This document shows, piece by piece, positions 32,040 to 39,944 of a stretch of DNA of 64,000 bases. The notes beneath the pieces were generated by a model. The model worked only from the letters and a program-made list of their open reading frames with translations. It searched no databases and was not told the origin of the DNA. Within the stretch, counting starts at the first letter, position 1; the number at the start of each line of letters is the position of its first letter. The DNA is from Fodinibacter sp963730365 (GTDB lineage: Bacteria; Actinomycetota; Actinomycetes; Actinomycetales; Dermatophilaceae), in assembly GCA_963730365.1 (NCBI GenBank), contig CAVSRM010000005.1:770908-834907 (forward strand), given 5' to 3'. The translations under genes and the position numbers were made by a program.

Positions 32040-34453
32040 TCCCGGGCGGGAGAGACGACCGGGGTTCCCGCTCCGACCTGCGGCTGCTCGCCCCCGCGCT
32101 CGTCGCGTGGGCTGTCGCAGCGAGCGCCCTGGGGCTCTCGACGACCGGTCACCTCGTGGTCGCGGCGGTGGCGGGCGGATGCTGTCTCGCGCTCGCAGCG
32201 TGGGGTGCGCACTGCGCCCGCGGTGCCCGTGGTGACCATGGCGCGGGATGGTCCCGCCGCGGTGCGTCGACGACGGTGTTTCGGGCCGCGGCGCTCTGCC
32301 TCGCCCTCGTCACGCTCCTGCAGGTCGCGGCGGGCACCCACTCCACCCTGCGGGCCCGAGGGGGAGTGCTCGAGTGGGCTCGCGAGCGAGCCGCGGTCAC
32401 CGCTGTGGTGACCGTGACCGGTGACGCGATCCCCGTCACGTCGACGCGTGGCGAGCCCCGGCTGCTGCTGAGGGGCACCGCCACCACCCTCGACGTGCGG
32501 GGTCGGCGGTTCGCGGTCTCCGCGCCGCTGCTCCTCACCGGTGGGCCGGAGCTGTCCGGGCTGCGCTGGCACCAGCAGGTCCAGGTGGCGGGGCGACTGG
32601 GTCGGACCCCGCCCGAGGACGACCGGGTCGCGACGCTCGCGGTGCGTGGCACCCCGGTGGTCGTGGCGCCACCGGGTCTCGTCGCGCGCGGGGCGGAGCG
32701 GCTCCGGTCGGGGCTCCGGGCGGCGGTCGACGGGGCGCCGCCCGATGCCCGGGGCCTGCTGCCCGGCCTGGTCATCGGCGACACCAGCCGCACCCCCGAC
32801 GACCTCACCGCAGCGATGCGTGCCACCGGGATGACCCACCTCACCGCCGTGAGCGGGAGCAACGTCGCGGTCGTCACCGGTCTGGTGCTCGCGCTGTGCA
32901 TCGGTCTCGGGGTGCCGCGGTGGTTGAGGCCGGTGTTGGCGGGCCTGGCCCTCGCCGGGTTCGTCGTCCTGGCCCGGCCGGAGCCCAGTGTGGTGCGGGC
33001 CGCCGCGATGGGCGGGATCGGGCTGCTCGGGATGAGCCGGTCGCGCCGATCCGCAGGCCTCCCGGTCCTCGGCGGAGCCGTCGTGCTCGTGCTCGTCCTC
33101 GACCCGTGGCTGGCCCGCTCCTACGGTTTCGCCCTCTCCACCCTCGCGACTCTCGGGCTGCTCCTGTTCACCCGGCCCTGGGGCGACGCCATCGGCTCGC
33201 GCCTTCCCTCCCGGCTGGCCGCTCTCGGCCCGGCTCTCGCCATCCCGGTCGCCGCCCAGGTCATGACGGCACCGGTCGTCGTGCTCCTGCAAGGGTCGGT
33301 CAGCCTCGTCGGCGTGCTCGCCAACCTGCTTGCCGCGCCGCTGGTGCCCCCGGCGACCATCGCCGGCGTCGTGGCGGCTTTGGCGTCCGTCGTGTCGGGC
33401 CGGGCTGCCGCGCTGGTGGCCTGGGCGGGGGTGCTGCCGACCGCGGTGATCGCGCGCGTCGCCCGGTGGTTCGCGCTCGTGCCGGGTGGCACCCTCGACT
33501 GGCCCGACGGTGCGCCGGGCGCGCTGCTCCTCGCCGCGCTGTTCCTCGCCCTCCTGCTCACCGGTCGGGCCGTCGTCACCCGGGTCCGGTCCCGCCCGCT
33601 CACGACGCTGGCCGTGGCGGCGATCGCGGCCGCCCTGCTCGTCCCCACCCGTGCTGTCACCTGGCCGCCCGAGGGATGGCGGATGGTGGCGTGCGACGTG
33701 GGTCAGGGAGACGCCGTCGTCCTGCGCAGCGGCGACGGCCACGCGGTCCTCGTCGATACCGGCCCCGATCCGCCCCTGGTCGACGCCTGCCTCGATGGCC
33801 TCGGCGTCGACGGGCTCGACGCCGTCGTGCTGACGCACTTCCACGCCGACCACGTCGGCGGGTTGCCCGGCGCCCTCTCGGGGCGCACCGTCTCCCGGGT
33901 CGTCGTCGGGCCGGTGGCCGAGCCGGCGGCCGCCGCGGAGGAGGTGTCGCGGCTGGCACGGGCCCATGGCGCGACGGTCCAGGTCGTCCGCACGGGAGAC
34001 CGGCTGAGGCTCGGCGACGTCGACGCGACCGTGTGGTCCCCCTCGCGCCGGATCGGCGACGGGTCGGTGCCCAACAACGCGAGCGTGGTCCTCGCGGCAT
34101 CCCTCGGTGCCCTCGACGTGCTCCTCCTCGGCGACGTCGAGCGCGAGGCGGCCCACGACCTCCTGCTACGGATCCGGCGCGACCCGGCCATGGCGGCTGC
34201 GGCGTCCGGGTTCGAGGTGGTGAAGACCCCGCACCACGGCAGCTCCAACCTCGACGCCGAGCTGATGGCGCTCGTCGCCGCGCCCGTCGCCCTGGTGAGC
34301 GTCGGGGCCGACAACGACTACGGGCACCCGACCGCGGCCCACCTGGAGATGCTCCGAGCCGACGGTTCCGCGGTGTTCCGCACGGACCAGCGCGGCGACA
34401 TCGCCGTCCTCGAAGGTCGCGACGGGTCGATGGTCGTCATCACGTCACGGTGA
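32036..34453 (+). CDS. comEC: ComEC/Rec2 family DNA-uptake channel protein
   Basis: An 805-aa integral membrane protein for DNA translocation. N-terminal spans, then an extracytoplasmic region (residues about 90-240), the competence domain with GLVIGDTSRTPDDL and MTHLTAVSGSNVAVVTGL, further spans, and a C-terminal metallo-beta-lactamase domain with LTHFHADHVGG, LLLGDVEREA and TPHHGSSNLD. GTG 32036 overlaps comEA. In many actinobacteria holA follows comEC; here a convergent LysR gene does. Confidence 0.94.
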   Translation: MIPGGRDDRGSRSDLRLLAPALVAWAVAASALGLSTTGHLVVAAVAGGCCLALAAWGAHCARGARGDHGAGWSRRGASTTVFRAAALCLALVTLLQVAAGTHSTLRARGGVLEWARERAAVTAVVTVTGDAIPVTSTRGEPRLLLRGTATTLDVRGRRFAVSAPLLLTGGPELSGLRWHQQVQVAGRLGRTPPEDDRVATLAVRGTPVVVAPPGLVARGAERLRSGLRAAVDGAPPDARGLLPGLVIGDTSRTPDDLTAAMRATGMTHLTAVSGSNVAVVTGLVLALCIGLGVPRWLRPVLAGLALAGFVVLARPEPSVVRAAAMGGIGLLGMSRSRRSAGLPVLGGAVVLVLVLDPWLARSYGFALSTLATLGLLLFTRPWGDAIGSRLPSRLAALGPALAIPVAAQVMTAPVVVLLQGSVSLVGVLANLLAAPLVPPATIAGVVAALASVVSGRAAALVAWAGVLPTAVIARVARWFALVPGGTLDWPDGAPGALLLAALFLALLLTGRAVVTRVRSRPLTTLAVAAIAAALLVPTRAVTWPPEGWRMVACDVGQGDAVVLRSGDGHAVLVDTGPDPPLVDACLDGLGVDGLDAVVLTHFHADHVGGLPGALSGRTVSRVVVGPVAEPAAAAEEVSRLARAHGATVQVVRTGDRLRLGDVDATVWSPSRRIGDGSVPNNASVVLAASLGALDVLLLGDVEREAAHDLLLRIRRDPAMAAAASGFEVVKTPHHGSSNLDAELMALVAAPVALVSVGADNDYGHPTAAHLEMLRADGSAVFRTDQRGDIAVLEGRDGSMVVITSR

Positions 34454-34476
34454 CGGCCGGCGCCATGGCCGCCGTC
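34452..34476. terminator. Bidirectional hairpin between comEC and the LysR gene
   Basis: GACGGC (34452-34457) and GCCGTC (34471-34476) enclose further pairing GGC/GCC around GCCATG, with one bulged C. It lies between convergent genes. Confidence 0.6.
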
Positions 34477-34501
34477 TCGGACCCACCGGTCGCCGAACGC
34501 C

Positions 34502-35455
34502 TCAGATCGAGTAGGCCGGGTCAGGGGCGCGCGTGGTGGGGGCGTTGGACTGTCCCTTGGCGCTCTCGGTGAGGGCCGCCAGCGTCGCGGCGACCGCGGG
34601 CACCCTGCCCAGGTCGGAAGTCGTGACCGCCATGACCGTCCGACGGGAAGCGGGGGTGATCGGCAGCGCCACGACGCCGGGGTGGTGCGCGGTGCGCAGG
34701 ATGAGATCGGGGATCAGCGCCACGCCCAGGCCCTCGGCGACCAGCCCCATGACGGCGACGTAGTCCTCGGTCTCGTAGGCGACGTCGGGCCGGAAGCCCG
34801 CGTCGGTGCACAGCTGGAGAAGGTGGCCACGGCAGCGCGGGCACCCCGCGATCCACGGCTCGGCGGAGAGCTCGGCCAGGGAGATCTCCGAGCGATCGGC
34901 GACCGGGTGGCCCGTGGGGACGGCGAGGCGGACCTCGTCATCGAGGAGCGGGGTGATGACGAACGCGTCGAGGTCCTCCTCACCGCGTCCGAGGTCGGTG
35001 CCCTCGTAGGCGAACGCCACGGCGAGATCGCACTCCCCGGCCTTGAGGGCGGCCAGGCTCTCGGGCGGCTCGGCCTCGGTGAAGGTGATCTGCACGTCCG
35101 GGAAGCGCGCCTTGACGAGGGCCAGCGCCCGCGGCACGAGGGTGGCCGAGGCAGAGGGGAAGGCCATGAGCCGCACCCGGCCGCTCCGCAGGCCGGCGAT
35201 CGCGGCGACCTCCTCCTCGGCCGCGTCGAGGGCGGCCAGCACCGGAGTGGCATGGCGGGCGAGCACCTGCCCCGCCTCGGTGAGGCGCACATTGCGGCCG
35301 GCTCGCTCGACGAGCACCGTGCCGGTGCGCTGCTCGAGGCGCCGGACCATCTGGGAGATGGCCGGCTGGGTGTAGCCCAGCGCCCCCGCGGCGGCCGTGA
35401 AACTGCCCTCGTCGGCGATGGCCCGCATCACTCGGAGTCCTGCTGCGTCGATCAT
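34502..35455 (-). CDS. LysR-family transcriptional regulator
   Basis: A 317-aa regulator with the N-terminal winged helix (FTAAAGALGYTQPAISQMVRRLEQ) and a C-terminal effector domain beginning RSGRVRLMAFPSASATLVP. A CPRCRG segment is present near residue 205. A T-N11-A type palindrome (ATAAC-N5-GTTAT) lies 11 bp upstream of the start, so autoregulation is likely. Target genes are unknown; the nearest divergent gene is the sirtuin. Confidence 0.92.
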   Translation of the reverse strand: MIDAAGLRVMRAIADEGSFTAAAGALGYTQPAISQMVRRLEQRTGTVLVERAGRNVRLTEAGQVLARHATPVLAALDAAEEEVAAIAGLRSGRVRLMAFPSASATLVPRALALVKARFPDVQITFTEAEPPESLAALKAGECDLAVAFAYEGTDLGRGEEDLDAFVITPLLDDEVRLAVPTGHPVADRSEISLAELSAEPWIAGCPRCRGHLLQLCTDAGFRPDVAYETEDYVAVMGLVAEGLGVALIPDLILRTAHHPGVVALPITPASRRTVMAVTTSDLGRVPAVAATLAALTESAKGQSNAPTTRAPDPAYSI

Positions 35456-35465
35456 GTCCGCATTC

Positions 35466-35481
35466 TATAACGCTGAGTTAT
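35466..35481. promoter_or_regulatory. LysR-type box ATAAC-N5-GTTAT
   Basis: The palindrome at 35467-35481 includes the T-N11-A pattern (T35468 to A35480). It lies immediately upstream of the LysR start and 145 bp from the sirtuin start. Confidence 0.6.
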
Positions 35482-35625
35482 CCAGACCCAGCGAATGCCA
35501 ACGTCCCGGCATGCTCCGCACCCGACTCATTGCGTCACACCCACGCGAAACCCCCGTCAGATCGAGGTTCGACGTCGCTGGAGTGCAAGGAGTCGCGGAA
35601 GGGTGGGTCGGGGATACTGGGTGCC

Positions 35626-36486
35626 ATGCCGGATGCCGCCCTGCTCGTCGCCCTCCTGCGCGAGAACCCCGGAACGCTCGTGCTCACCGGGGCGGGCATG
35701 TCCACCGACAGCGGCATCCCCGACTACCGTGGACCCGACGGGAAGCGCCGGGTGACGCCGATGCAGCACGGCGAGTTCGTCGGGTCCAGCGAGGCCCGGC
35801 AGCGCTACTGGGCGCGGTCCTACGTCGGGTGGCAGCGCTTCTCCCACGCTGAGCCGAACGCCGCGCACGTCGCCGTCGCCGACCTCCAGTCGCGGGGGGT
35901 GCTGGGCCCGGTCATCACCCAGAACGTCGACGGCCTGCACCAGGCGGCAGGGAGCCGCGAGGTGACCGAGCTGCACGGCTCGCTCGCCGAGGTGGTCTGC
36001 CTCACCTGCGACCAGCGCTCCGACCGCGACCTGCTCCAGGCGAGGATGGCCGAGGCGAACCCGGGGTTCGAGCGGCGGGTCGAGGCTGTGACCCCGGACG
36101 GGTCACGGGTGAGCAGCCAGATCCGGCCCGATGGCGACATCGTCCTCGCCGATGACGTGGTCGCCGGCTTCCACCTGCCGAGGTGCCTGGTCTGCGGTGC
36201 CGACACCCTCAAGCCCGACGTCGTGTTCTTCGGCGGTTCGGTGCCCCGGGACCGGGTGGACTCCTGCTACGCCCTGACCGACGCCGCACCGGCGCTCCTC
36301 GTCCTCGGCTCGTCGCTGGCGGTGATGAGCGGGCTGCGGTTCGTGCGTCACGCGGCCAAGCGCGGTATCCCGGTCGTCGCGGTGACCCGCGGGCCCACCC
36401 GTGGTGACGACCTCATGTCGTTGCGGCTGGACGCCGGGCTGGCCCAGACCCTGTCCGAGCTCCAGCGCGCCGACCTCGCGGCGTAG
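35626..36486 (+). CDS. NAD-dependent deacylase, Sir2 family
   Basis: Sirtuin of 286 aa that removes acyl groups from lysine using NAD. NAD-binding TGAGMSTDSGIPDYRG, TQNVDGLHQAAG, catalytic His in ELHGS, zinc Cys pairs CLTC and CLVC, and the C-terminal VLGSSLAVMSG are present. ATG 35626 lies seven bases after GATACT (35613-35618), suggesting a leaderless transcript. A basic insertion lies between the zinc Cys pairs. Confidence 0.93.
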   Translation: MPDAALLVALLRENPGTLVLTGAGMSTDSGIPDYRGPDGKRRVTPMQHGEFVGSSEARQRYWARSYVGWQRFSHAEPNAAHVAVADLQSRGVLGPVITQNVDGLHQAAGSREVTELHGSLAEVVCLTCDQRSDRDLLQARMAEANPGFERRVEAVTPDGSRVSSQIRPDGDIVLADDVVAGFHLPRCLVCGADTLKPDVVFFGGSVPRDRVDSCYALTDAAPALLVLGSSLAVMSGLRFVRHAAKRGIPVVAVTRGPTRGDDLMSLRLDAGLAQTLSELQRADLAA

Positions 36487-36597
36487 GCGCCGTCCCAGCC
36501 GATCCCGCCGGGGCACGACAACCGAGCTCTGGGGAGCGAGGGGTCGTGTCGGCCACACCGTCCCCCGCCGGGGGGCGCTCGGGCCTAGTCTCGACCC

Positions 36598-37023
36598 ATG
36601 GGTGCAATCGGTTCCGGGCCATTCGAGAACGACGACGCCCTCGACTTCCTGGACACGCTCGGGGACCTGCCGCCGGACGACCGGCCCGGCCGCGTGCTCG
36701 AGGCGCTCGACGCGGTGCTGCAGCCGGCGCACTACGTCGAGGCGCCGCAGATGTGTGAGGCGGTGGCCGGTGCCGCTGCGGTGGGCGCCTCGGTCAACCC
36801 GTCCGCGGCCGCCGGCGAGCGGAACCTCCCGGCCTGGCTCATGGCATCCCCGTTGCCGACCGGCGACGAGGAGCTCGTGGAGAAGTCGCGCCAGGTGCTC
36901 CGTCGCGCGGTGCGGTCGCACGACAACGAGTGGTGGGAGCTGTGGCAGGAAGCCGACCTGGGCGAGGACGTGGTGCAGAGCTGCCGCCGCGCCCTGGGGT
37001 GGCTGGGCGACCGGGACGACTGA
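36598..37023 (+). CDS. DUF4259 family protein
   Basis: A 141-aa cytoplasmic protein. The N-terminus MGAIGSGPFENDDALDFLDTL matches the DUF4259 signature (MG.WG.G.FENDDAldw), and WWELWQEADLGEDVVQSCRRAL closes it. ATG 36598 follows TAGTCT (36586-36591) by six bases, the leaderless arrangement again. Function unknown. Confidence 0.82.
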   Translation: MGAIGSGPFENDDALDFLDTLGDLPPDDRPGRVLEALDAVLQPAHYVEAPQMCEAVAGAAAVGASVNPSAAAGERNLPAWLMASPLPTGDEELVEKSRQVLRRAVRSHDNEWWELWQEADLGEDVVQSCRRALGWLGDRDD

Positions 37024-37062
37024 CGGCTCTGCGGGCGAGGCCGTGGCCGAGCGCGGATGCCG

Positions 37063-37092
37063 CCGGCCGGCCCCCCGAGGGAGGCCGGCCGG
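37063..37092. terminator. Bidirectional terminator between DUF4259 gene and lexA
   Basis: CCGGCCGGCC (37063-37072) and GGCCGGCCGG (37083-37092) form a perfect 10-bp stem around CCCCGAGGGA. The two genes converge here. Confidence 0.8.
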
Positions 37093-37110
37093 AGCGGTCG
37101 CGAGCGCGGG

Positions 37111-37833
37111 TCAGACCCGGCGGAGCACCGCCGTGACCTTGCCGAGGATCGTGGCGTGGTCGCCGTCGATCGGGGAGAACGCCTCGTTGTGCGGCATCAG
37201 CCAGACCTTGCCGTCCTTGCGCTTGAAGGTCTTCACGGTGGCTTCGTTGTCGAGCATGGCGGCCACGATGTCACCGTTGTCGGCGGTGGGCTGCTGGCGC
37301 ACGACCACCCAGTCGCCGTCGCAGATCGCGGCATCGACCATCGAGTCACCGATGACCCGGAGCAGGAAGAGCGAGCCCTCGCCGACGATCTGACGCGGGA
37401 GCGGGAAGACGTCCTCGACGACCTCCTCGGCGGTGATCGGAACCCCGGCCGCGATCTGGCCGAGGACCGGGACGTAGGTCGCCTCCGGCCGGGCGTCGCC
37501 CACGCCGGTGACGTCGACGTCGTCGTGTTCGGCGCCACCGCGGTAGCCGGGGGCCTCGTTGGGGGTGTCGGGCGAGATCACCTCGATGGCACGCGGGCGG
37601 TTGGGGTCGCGCCGCAGGTAGCCCTTGCGCTCGAGCGCCGACAGCTGGTGGGCCACCGAGCTGGGGGAGGTGAGGCCGACGGCGTCGCCGATCTCCCGCA
37701 TGCTCGGTGGGTAGCCGCGCCGGTCGATCGAGTTGCGGATCACCTCGAGCACCTTGCGCTGGCGATGCGTGAGCTCGCCACCGTCGCCCCGGTCGGGCAT
37801 CGGGTGGATGTCGGCGTTCCTGGGACGTGCCAT
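37111..37833 (-). CDS. lexA: SOS repressor LexA
   Basis: A 240-aa self-cleaving repressor of DNA-damage genes. N-terminal winged helix (RQRKVLEVIRNSIDRRGYPPSMREIGDAVGL). The cleavage bond is Ala129-Gly130 in QIAAGVPI, with catalytic Ser164 (VIGDSMVDAAI) and Lys201 (EATVKTFK). It is divergent from the LysM gene, as in many actinobacteria. A perfect SOS box lies in the shared region (38022-38037), and a second palindrome sits 98 bp upstream of its start. Confidence 0.97.
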   Translation of the reverse strand: MARPRNADIHPMPDRGDGGELTHRQRKVLEVIRNSIDRRGYPPSMREIGDAVGLTSPSSVAHQLSALERKGYLRRDPNRPRAIEVISPDTPNEAPGYRGGAEHDDVDVTGVGDARPEATYVPVLGQIAAGVPITAEEVVEDVFPLPRQIVGEGSLFLLRVIGDSMVDAAICDGDWVVVRQQPTADNGDIVAAMLDNEATVKTFKRKDGKVWLMPHNEAFSPIDGDHATILGKVTAVLRRV

Positions 37834-37930
37834 GTCGACCCCTTCAGTCCTGGTGCCGCACTGCGCGGCAAACGTGCAGGTCAGCCCGACTGTCAGTGCC
37901 GGTGTACAGGCTGTCCGTCATGAGCACAGC

Positions 37931-37945
37931 GTACGAGTCTCGTAC
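37931..37945. promoter_or_regulatory. Palindrome GTACGAG-T-CTCGTAC upstream of lexA
   Basis: Perfect 7-bp arms around one base. Its right arm plus A (CTCGTACA) recurs at 38005-38012, near the LysM promoter. It is not a canonical SOS box; it may be a core-promoter element or a second regulatory site. Confidence 0.5.
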
Positions 37946-38021
37946 ACAGATTTCAAACATTCATTCGAGGCGTGTCTTGATCGACTCGAACAACCGTGCT
38001 ACAACTCGTACAGACGTTCTA

Positions 38022-38037
38022 TCGAACACCGGTTCGA
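38022..38037. promoter_or_regulatory. SOS box TCGAACACCGGTTCGA
   Basis: A perfect match to the actinobacterial LexA box TCGAAC-N4-GTTCGA, 31 bp before the LysM gene start and in the lexA/LysM intergenic region. A half-site TCGAAC occurs at 37986-37991. Confidence 0.93.
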
Positions 38038-38068
38038 CGGCCGCCTCGCGGCCGGGATGGAGGACAGC

Positions 38069-38449
38069 ATGAGCGCACTTGCCTGGGACCCCGCCGACAT
38101 CGGGTATGCCGTGGACGGCGCCACCCGCCGACCGCACCTCGTCGTGCTGCCCGGGGGAGAGGCCGGCGCCCGTGGCGGCTCCCGGATCACCCGACGCGGG
38201 CGTCTGGCGTTGCTGACCCTCGTGATCGTCGCCGCGGCTGCCCTTGGCCTTGTCGGGCTCCGGGGCGCGGGCGCCGCAGAGCCGCCCCGGACGCTCTCGG
38301 TGCAGCCGGGCCAGACCCTGTCGGAGATCGCCGCGAGCGAGCTGCCGGCGCTGTCGATCAGCGACGGCATCGTCGCCATCCAGCTGGCCAACCGGCTGAG
38401 CACGGCTCAGATCAGCGCCGGCCAGGAGCTCGTCATCCCGGCCTCGTGA
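38069..38449 (+). CDS. SOS-linked LysM membrane protein (DivS/ChiZ-like)
   Basis: A 126-aa protein from ATG 38069 with GGAGGA just upstream. A cytoplasmic basic segment, one span at about 50-70, and a C-terminal LysM domain (TLSVQPGQTLSEIA, AIQLANRLSTAQISAGQELVIP). In actinobacteria the LysM gene divergent from lexA (Rv2719c/ChiZ, DivS) is DNA-damage induced and restrains cell division; position and SOS box support that here. No hydrolase domain is seen, so binding of peptidoglycan or divisome proteins is the likely activity. The stop lies in a 15-bp repeat array. Confidence 0.85.
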   Translation: MSALAWDPADIGYAVDGATRRPHLVVLPGGEAGARGGSRITRRGRLALLTLVIVAAAALGLVGLRGAGAAEPPRTLSVQPGQTLSEIAASELPALSISDGIVAIQLANRLSTAQISAGQELVIPAS

Positions 38450-38510
38450 ACCACAGAGTCGTGAACCACTGAGTCGTGACCCACAGAGTCGTGACCCACA
38501 GACCTGAGTC
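38446..38510 (+). repeat. 15-bp tandem repeat starting at the LysM stop codon
   Basis: Four copies of GTGAMCCACWGAGTC (38446-38460, 38461-38475, 38476-38490, 38491-38510; the last with a 5-bp insertion). The first copy includes the TGA stop of the LysM gene. Confidence 0.9.
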
Positions 38511-38532
38511 CCTCGACCCGACTCAGTAAGGC

Positions 38533-38573
38533 CGAAGGGCGTCCCCTCCCCGTCGGGCAGGTGGCGCCCTTCG
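38533..38573 (+). terminator. Terminator hairpin after the LysM gene
   Basis: CGAAGGGCG (38533-38541) pairs with CGCCCTTCG (38565-38573) over a 23-nt loop. Confidence 0.65.
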
Positions 38574-38791
38574 TGCTGCCCCAGAGCGACACGGGCGTGG
38601 TGGTGTCGCGCGCGGCGGAGGGGTCCGCACCTGCGGCACCGCACCTCAGCACCGCACCTCGGCGCGACCCCGTTGGTGCCGGTCGCCGGAACGGCTGAGC
38701 CCCTCGGCGCCGGTCCGCGCGCCGTCAACCGATCGGCCCATGCTCGGCGATCCTCCCTCACCTCCGGCCCCGGCCGCGCCACACTGGTGAC

Positions 38792-38971
38792 ATGTCGAGC
38801 CGGAGTCGGCGAGCATCGCGCCACGGCCACCACCCCGTCGTCCACTGCACCAGCGCTGGGCGGTGGACCTGGGCGTGCGGGTGCGGCGCCCGAGGCATCG
38901 CCACCATCGGTGGCTGGCACGGCGCGCTCACCGCGGCCCTCGTGCACCACGCACACACCCCGACGGAGTAG
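38792..38971 (+). CDS. Cys/His-rich microprotein, copy A
   Basis: A 59-aa basic protein, MSSRSRRASRHGHHPVV..., that shares a clear pattern with the 62-aa product at 49065: HHPxVxC, then GRWxWxCGCGA, a Trp, and LTAALVH near the end. Three Cys and several His suggest a metal-binding or redox fold, though this is inference. Conservation across two distant loci argues that the frame is real despite its size. No signal peptide or membrane span. No known family was recognised. The 217 bp before it back to the hairpin at 38573 show no other gene. Confidence 0.75.
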   Translation: MSSRSRRASRHGHHPVVHCTSAGRWTWACGCGARGIATIGGWHGALTAALVHHAHTPTE

Positions 38972-39097
38972 CTGCCGGCGTCGACCAGAGCCAGCCGATC
39001 GATCCTCCCCTCGTGGCCCCCGCTCCCTCCCCCCTGCCGCGGTGGCTGCTCGTCGTCCCCTCCCTGGGGAACAATCCCGCGGGCACCTGGGTTGTGG

Positions 39098-39117
39098 AGT
39101 AATGTAATCAAGTAATG
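39098..39117 (+). promoter_or_regulatory. AGTAATG direct repeat upstream of the Gly/Arg-rich protein gene
   Basis: AGTAATG occurs at 39098-39104 and 39111-39117, 13 bp apart, in a strikingly AT-rich stretch 21 bp before ATG 39138. It may be a promoter with a regulator site. Confidence 0.45.
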
Positions 39118-39137
39118 ACTGCATAGGAGCAATCACC

Positions 39138-39812
39138 ATGAGACGCCACACCACCATGACAAACGAGAACGAGACACCGGACCAGGGGCGCGGTCGCGGC
39201 CCACGTGGCGGCGGACACGGACCCCGCGGCGGCGGGCGACCCGGCCCCGGCGGCGGACCCCGTGGCGGCCGAGGAGGTCGCGGCTTCGGTCGGGCCGGCG
39301 GCTGGCAGCAGGGTGACCTGCCCAGCGCCGACGACGCGCAGAAGTGGTTCGTCGGGCGGCTTCCCGACGGTTGGTTCGACGACGTCGAGGTCACCGTCGA
39401 TCGCGAGGAGCTCACCGTGATCGGCACCCTCGCCGGGGTCGAAGCGGCGAGCGACGCGGCCGAGACCGAGGGGCGGGTCAGCAGGTTCCGAGCCGAGACC
39501 CGCGACGAGCGCATCGCCATCGCCGAGGAGGCGCAGGCGCGCTACGGCCGCACCGTGTCCTGGGGCGCCCGGGTCGGTGACTCGACGACGCTGTTCACCC
39601 ACCTCGCCGTGCCGGTCATGACCCGGCTCCGCCAGCCCGAGCGCACGGTGCTCGACACCCTCGTCGATGCCGGCGTGGCCCGGTCCCGCTCCGACGCGCT
39701 CGCGTGGTCGGTCCGACTCGTCGGCGAGCATGCCGACGCCTGGCTGGGCGAGCTGCGCGACGCGATGACCGAGGTCGACAAGCTGCGGGCCAAGGGGCCC
39801 GAGCTCTCGTGA
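39138..39812 (+). CDS. Protein with Gly/Arg-rich N-terminus, function unknown
   Basis: A 224-aa protein; ATG 39156 (MTNENE) is an alternative start. Residues about 15-55 are Gly/Arg/Pro-rich with RGG-like repeats, suggesting nucleic-acid contact. The middle (DAQKWFVGRLPDGWFDDVEVTVDREELTVIGTLAG) looks like a small alpha/beta domain. The C-terminal RTVLDTLVDAGVARSRSDALAWSVRLV resembles a ribbon-helix-helix-type helix pair. It lies alone, followed by a strong terminator. No known family can be named with confidence. Confidence 0.7.
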   Translation: MRRHTTMTNENETPDQGRGRGPRGGGHGPRGGGRPGPGGGPRGGRGGRGFGRAGGWQQGDLPSADDAQKWFVGRLPDGWFDDVEVTVDREELTVIGTLAGVEAASDAAETEGRVSRFRAETRDERIAIAEEAQARYGRTVSWGARVGDSTTLFTHLAVPVMTRLRQPERTVLDTLVDAGVARSRSDALAWSVRLVGEHADAWLGELRDAMTEVDKLRAKGPELS

Positions 39813-39839
39813 CACCCGGGCACCAGCCCGACGACCCGT

Positions 39840-39870
39840 GGCCCGGCTCCTCCGCTCGAGGAGCCGGGCC
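39840..39870 (+). terminator. Terminator hairpin, 13-bp perfect stem
   Basis: GGCCCGGCTCCTC (39840-39852), loop CGCTC, GAGGAGCCGGGCC (39858-39870), 28 bp after the stop of the Gly/Arg-rich protein gene. Confidence 0.85.
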
Positions 39871-39883
39871 TCGTCGTGCCCCG

Positions 39884-39912
39884 GACCGTCTGCAGGTCGC
39901 ATGACCGTCTGC
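39884..39912 (+). repeat. Direct repeat GACCGTCTGC, 19-bp spacing
   Basis: GACCGTCTGC at 39884-39893 and 39903-39912, ahead of the -10 TACCCT of the MDR reductase. It may be an activator or repressor site. Confidence 0.4.
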
Positions 39913-39944
39913 GTGTCGTGGCGGACGCGGCATACCCTGACCTG

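Noticed and set aside
31613..34156. 847-codon minus-strand frame opposite comEA/comEC
   Set aside because: Composition is Gly/Arg/Asp/His-rich noise typical of antisense frames in GC-rich DNA.
38446..38510. CRISPR or att site
   Set aside because: Short contiguous tandem repeat without spacers; no integrase nearby.
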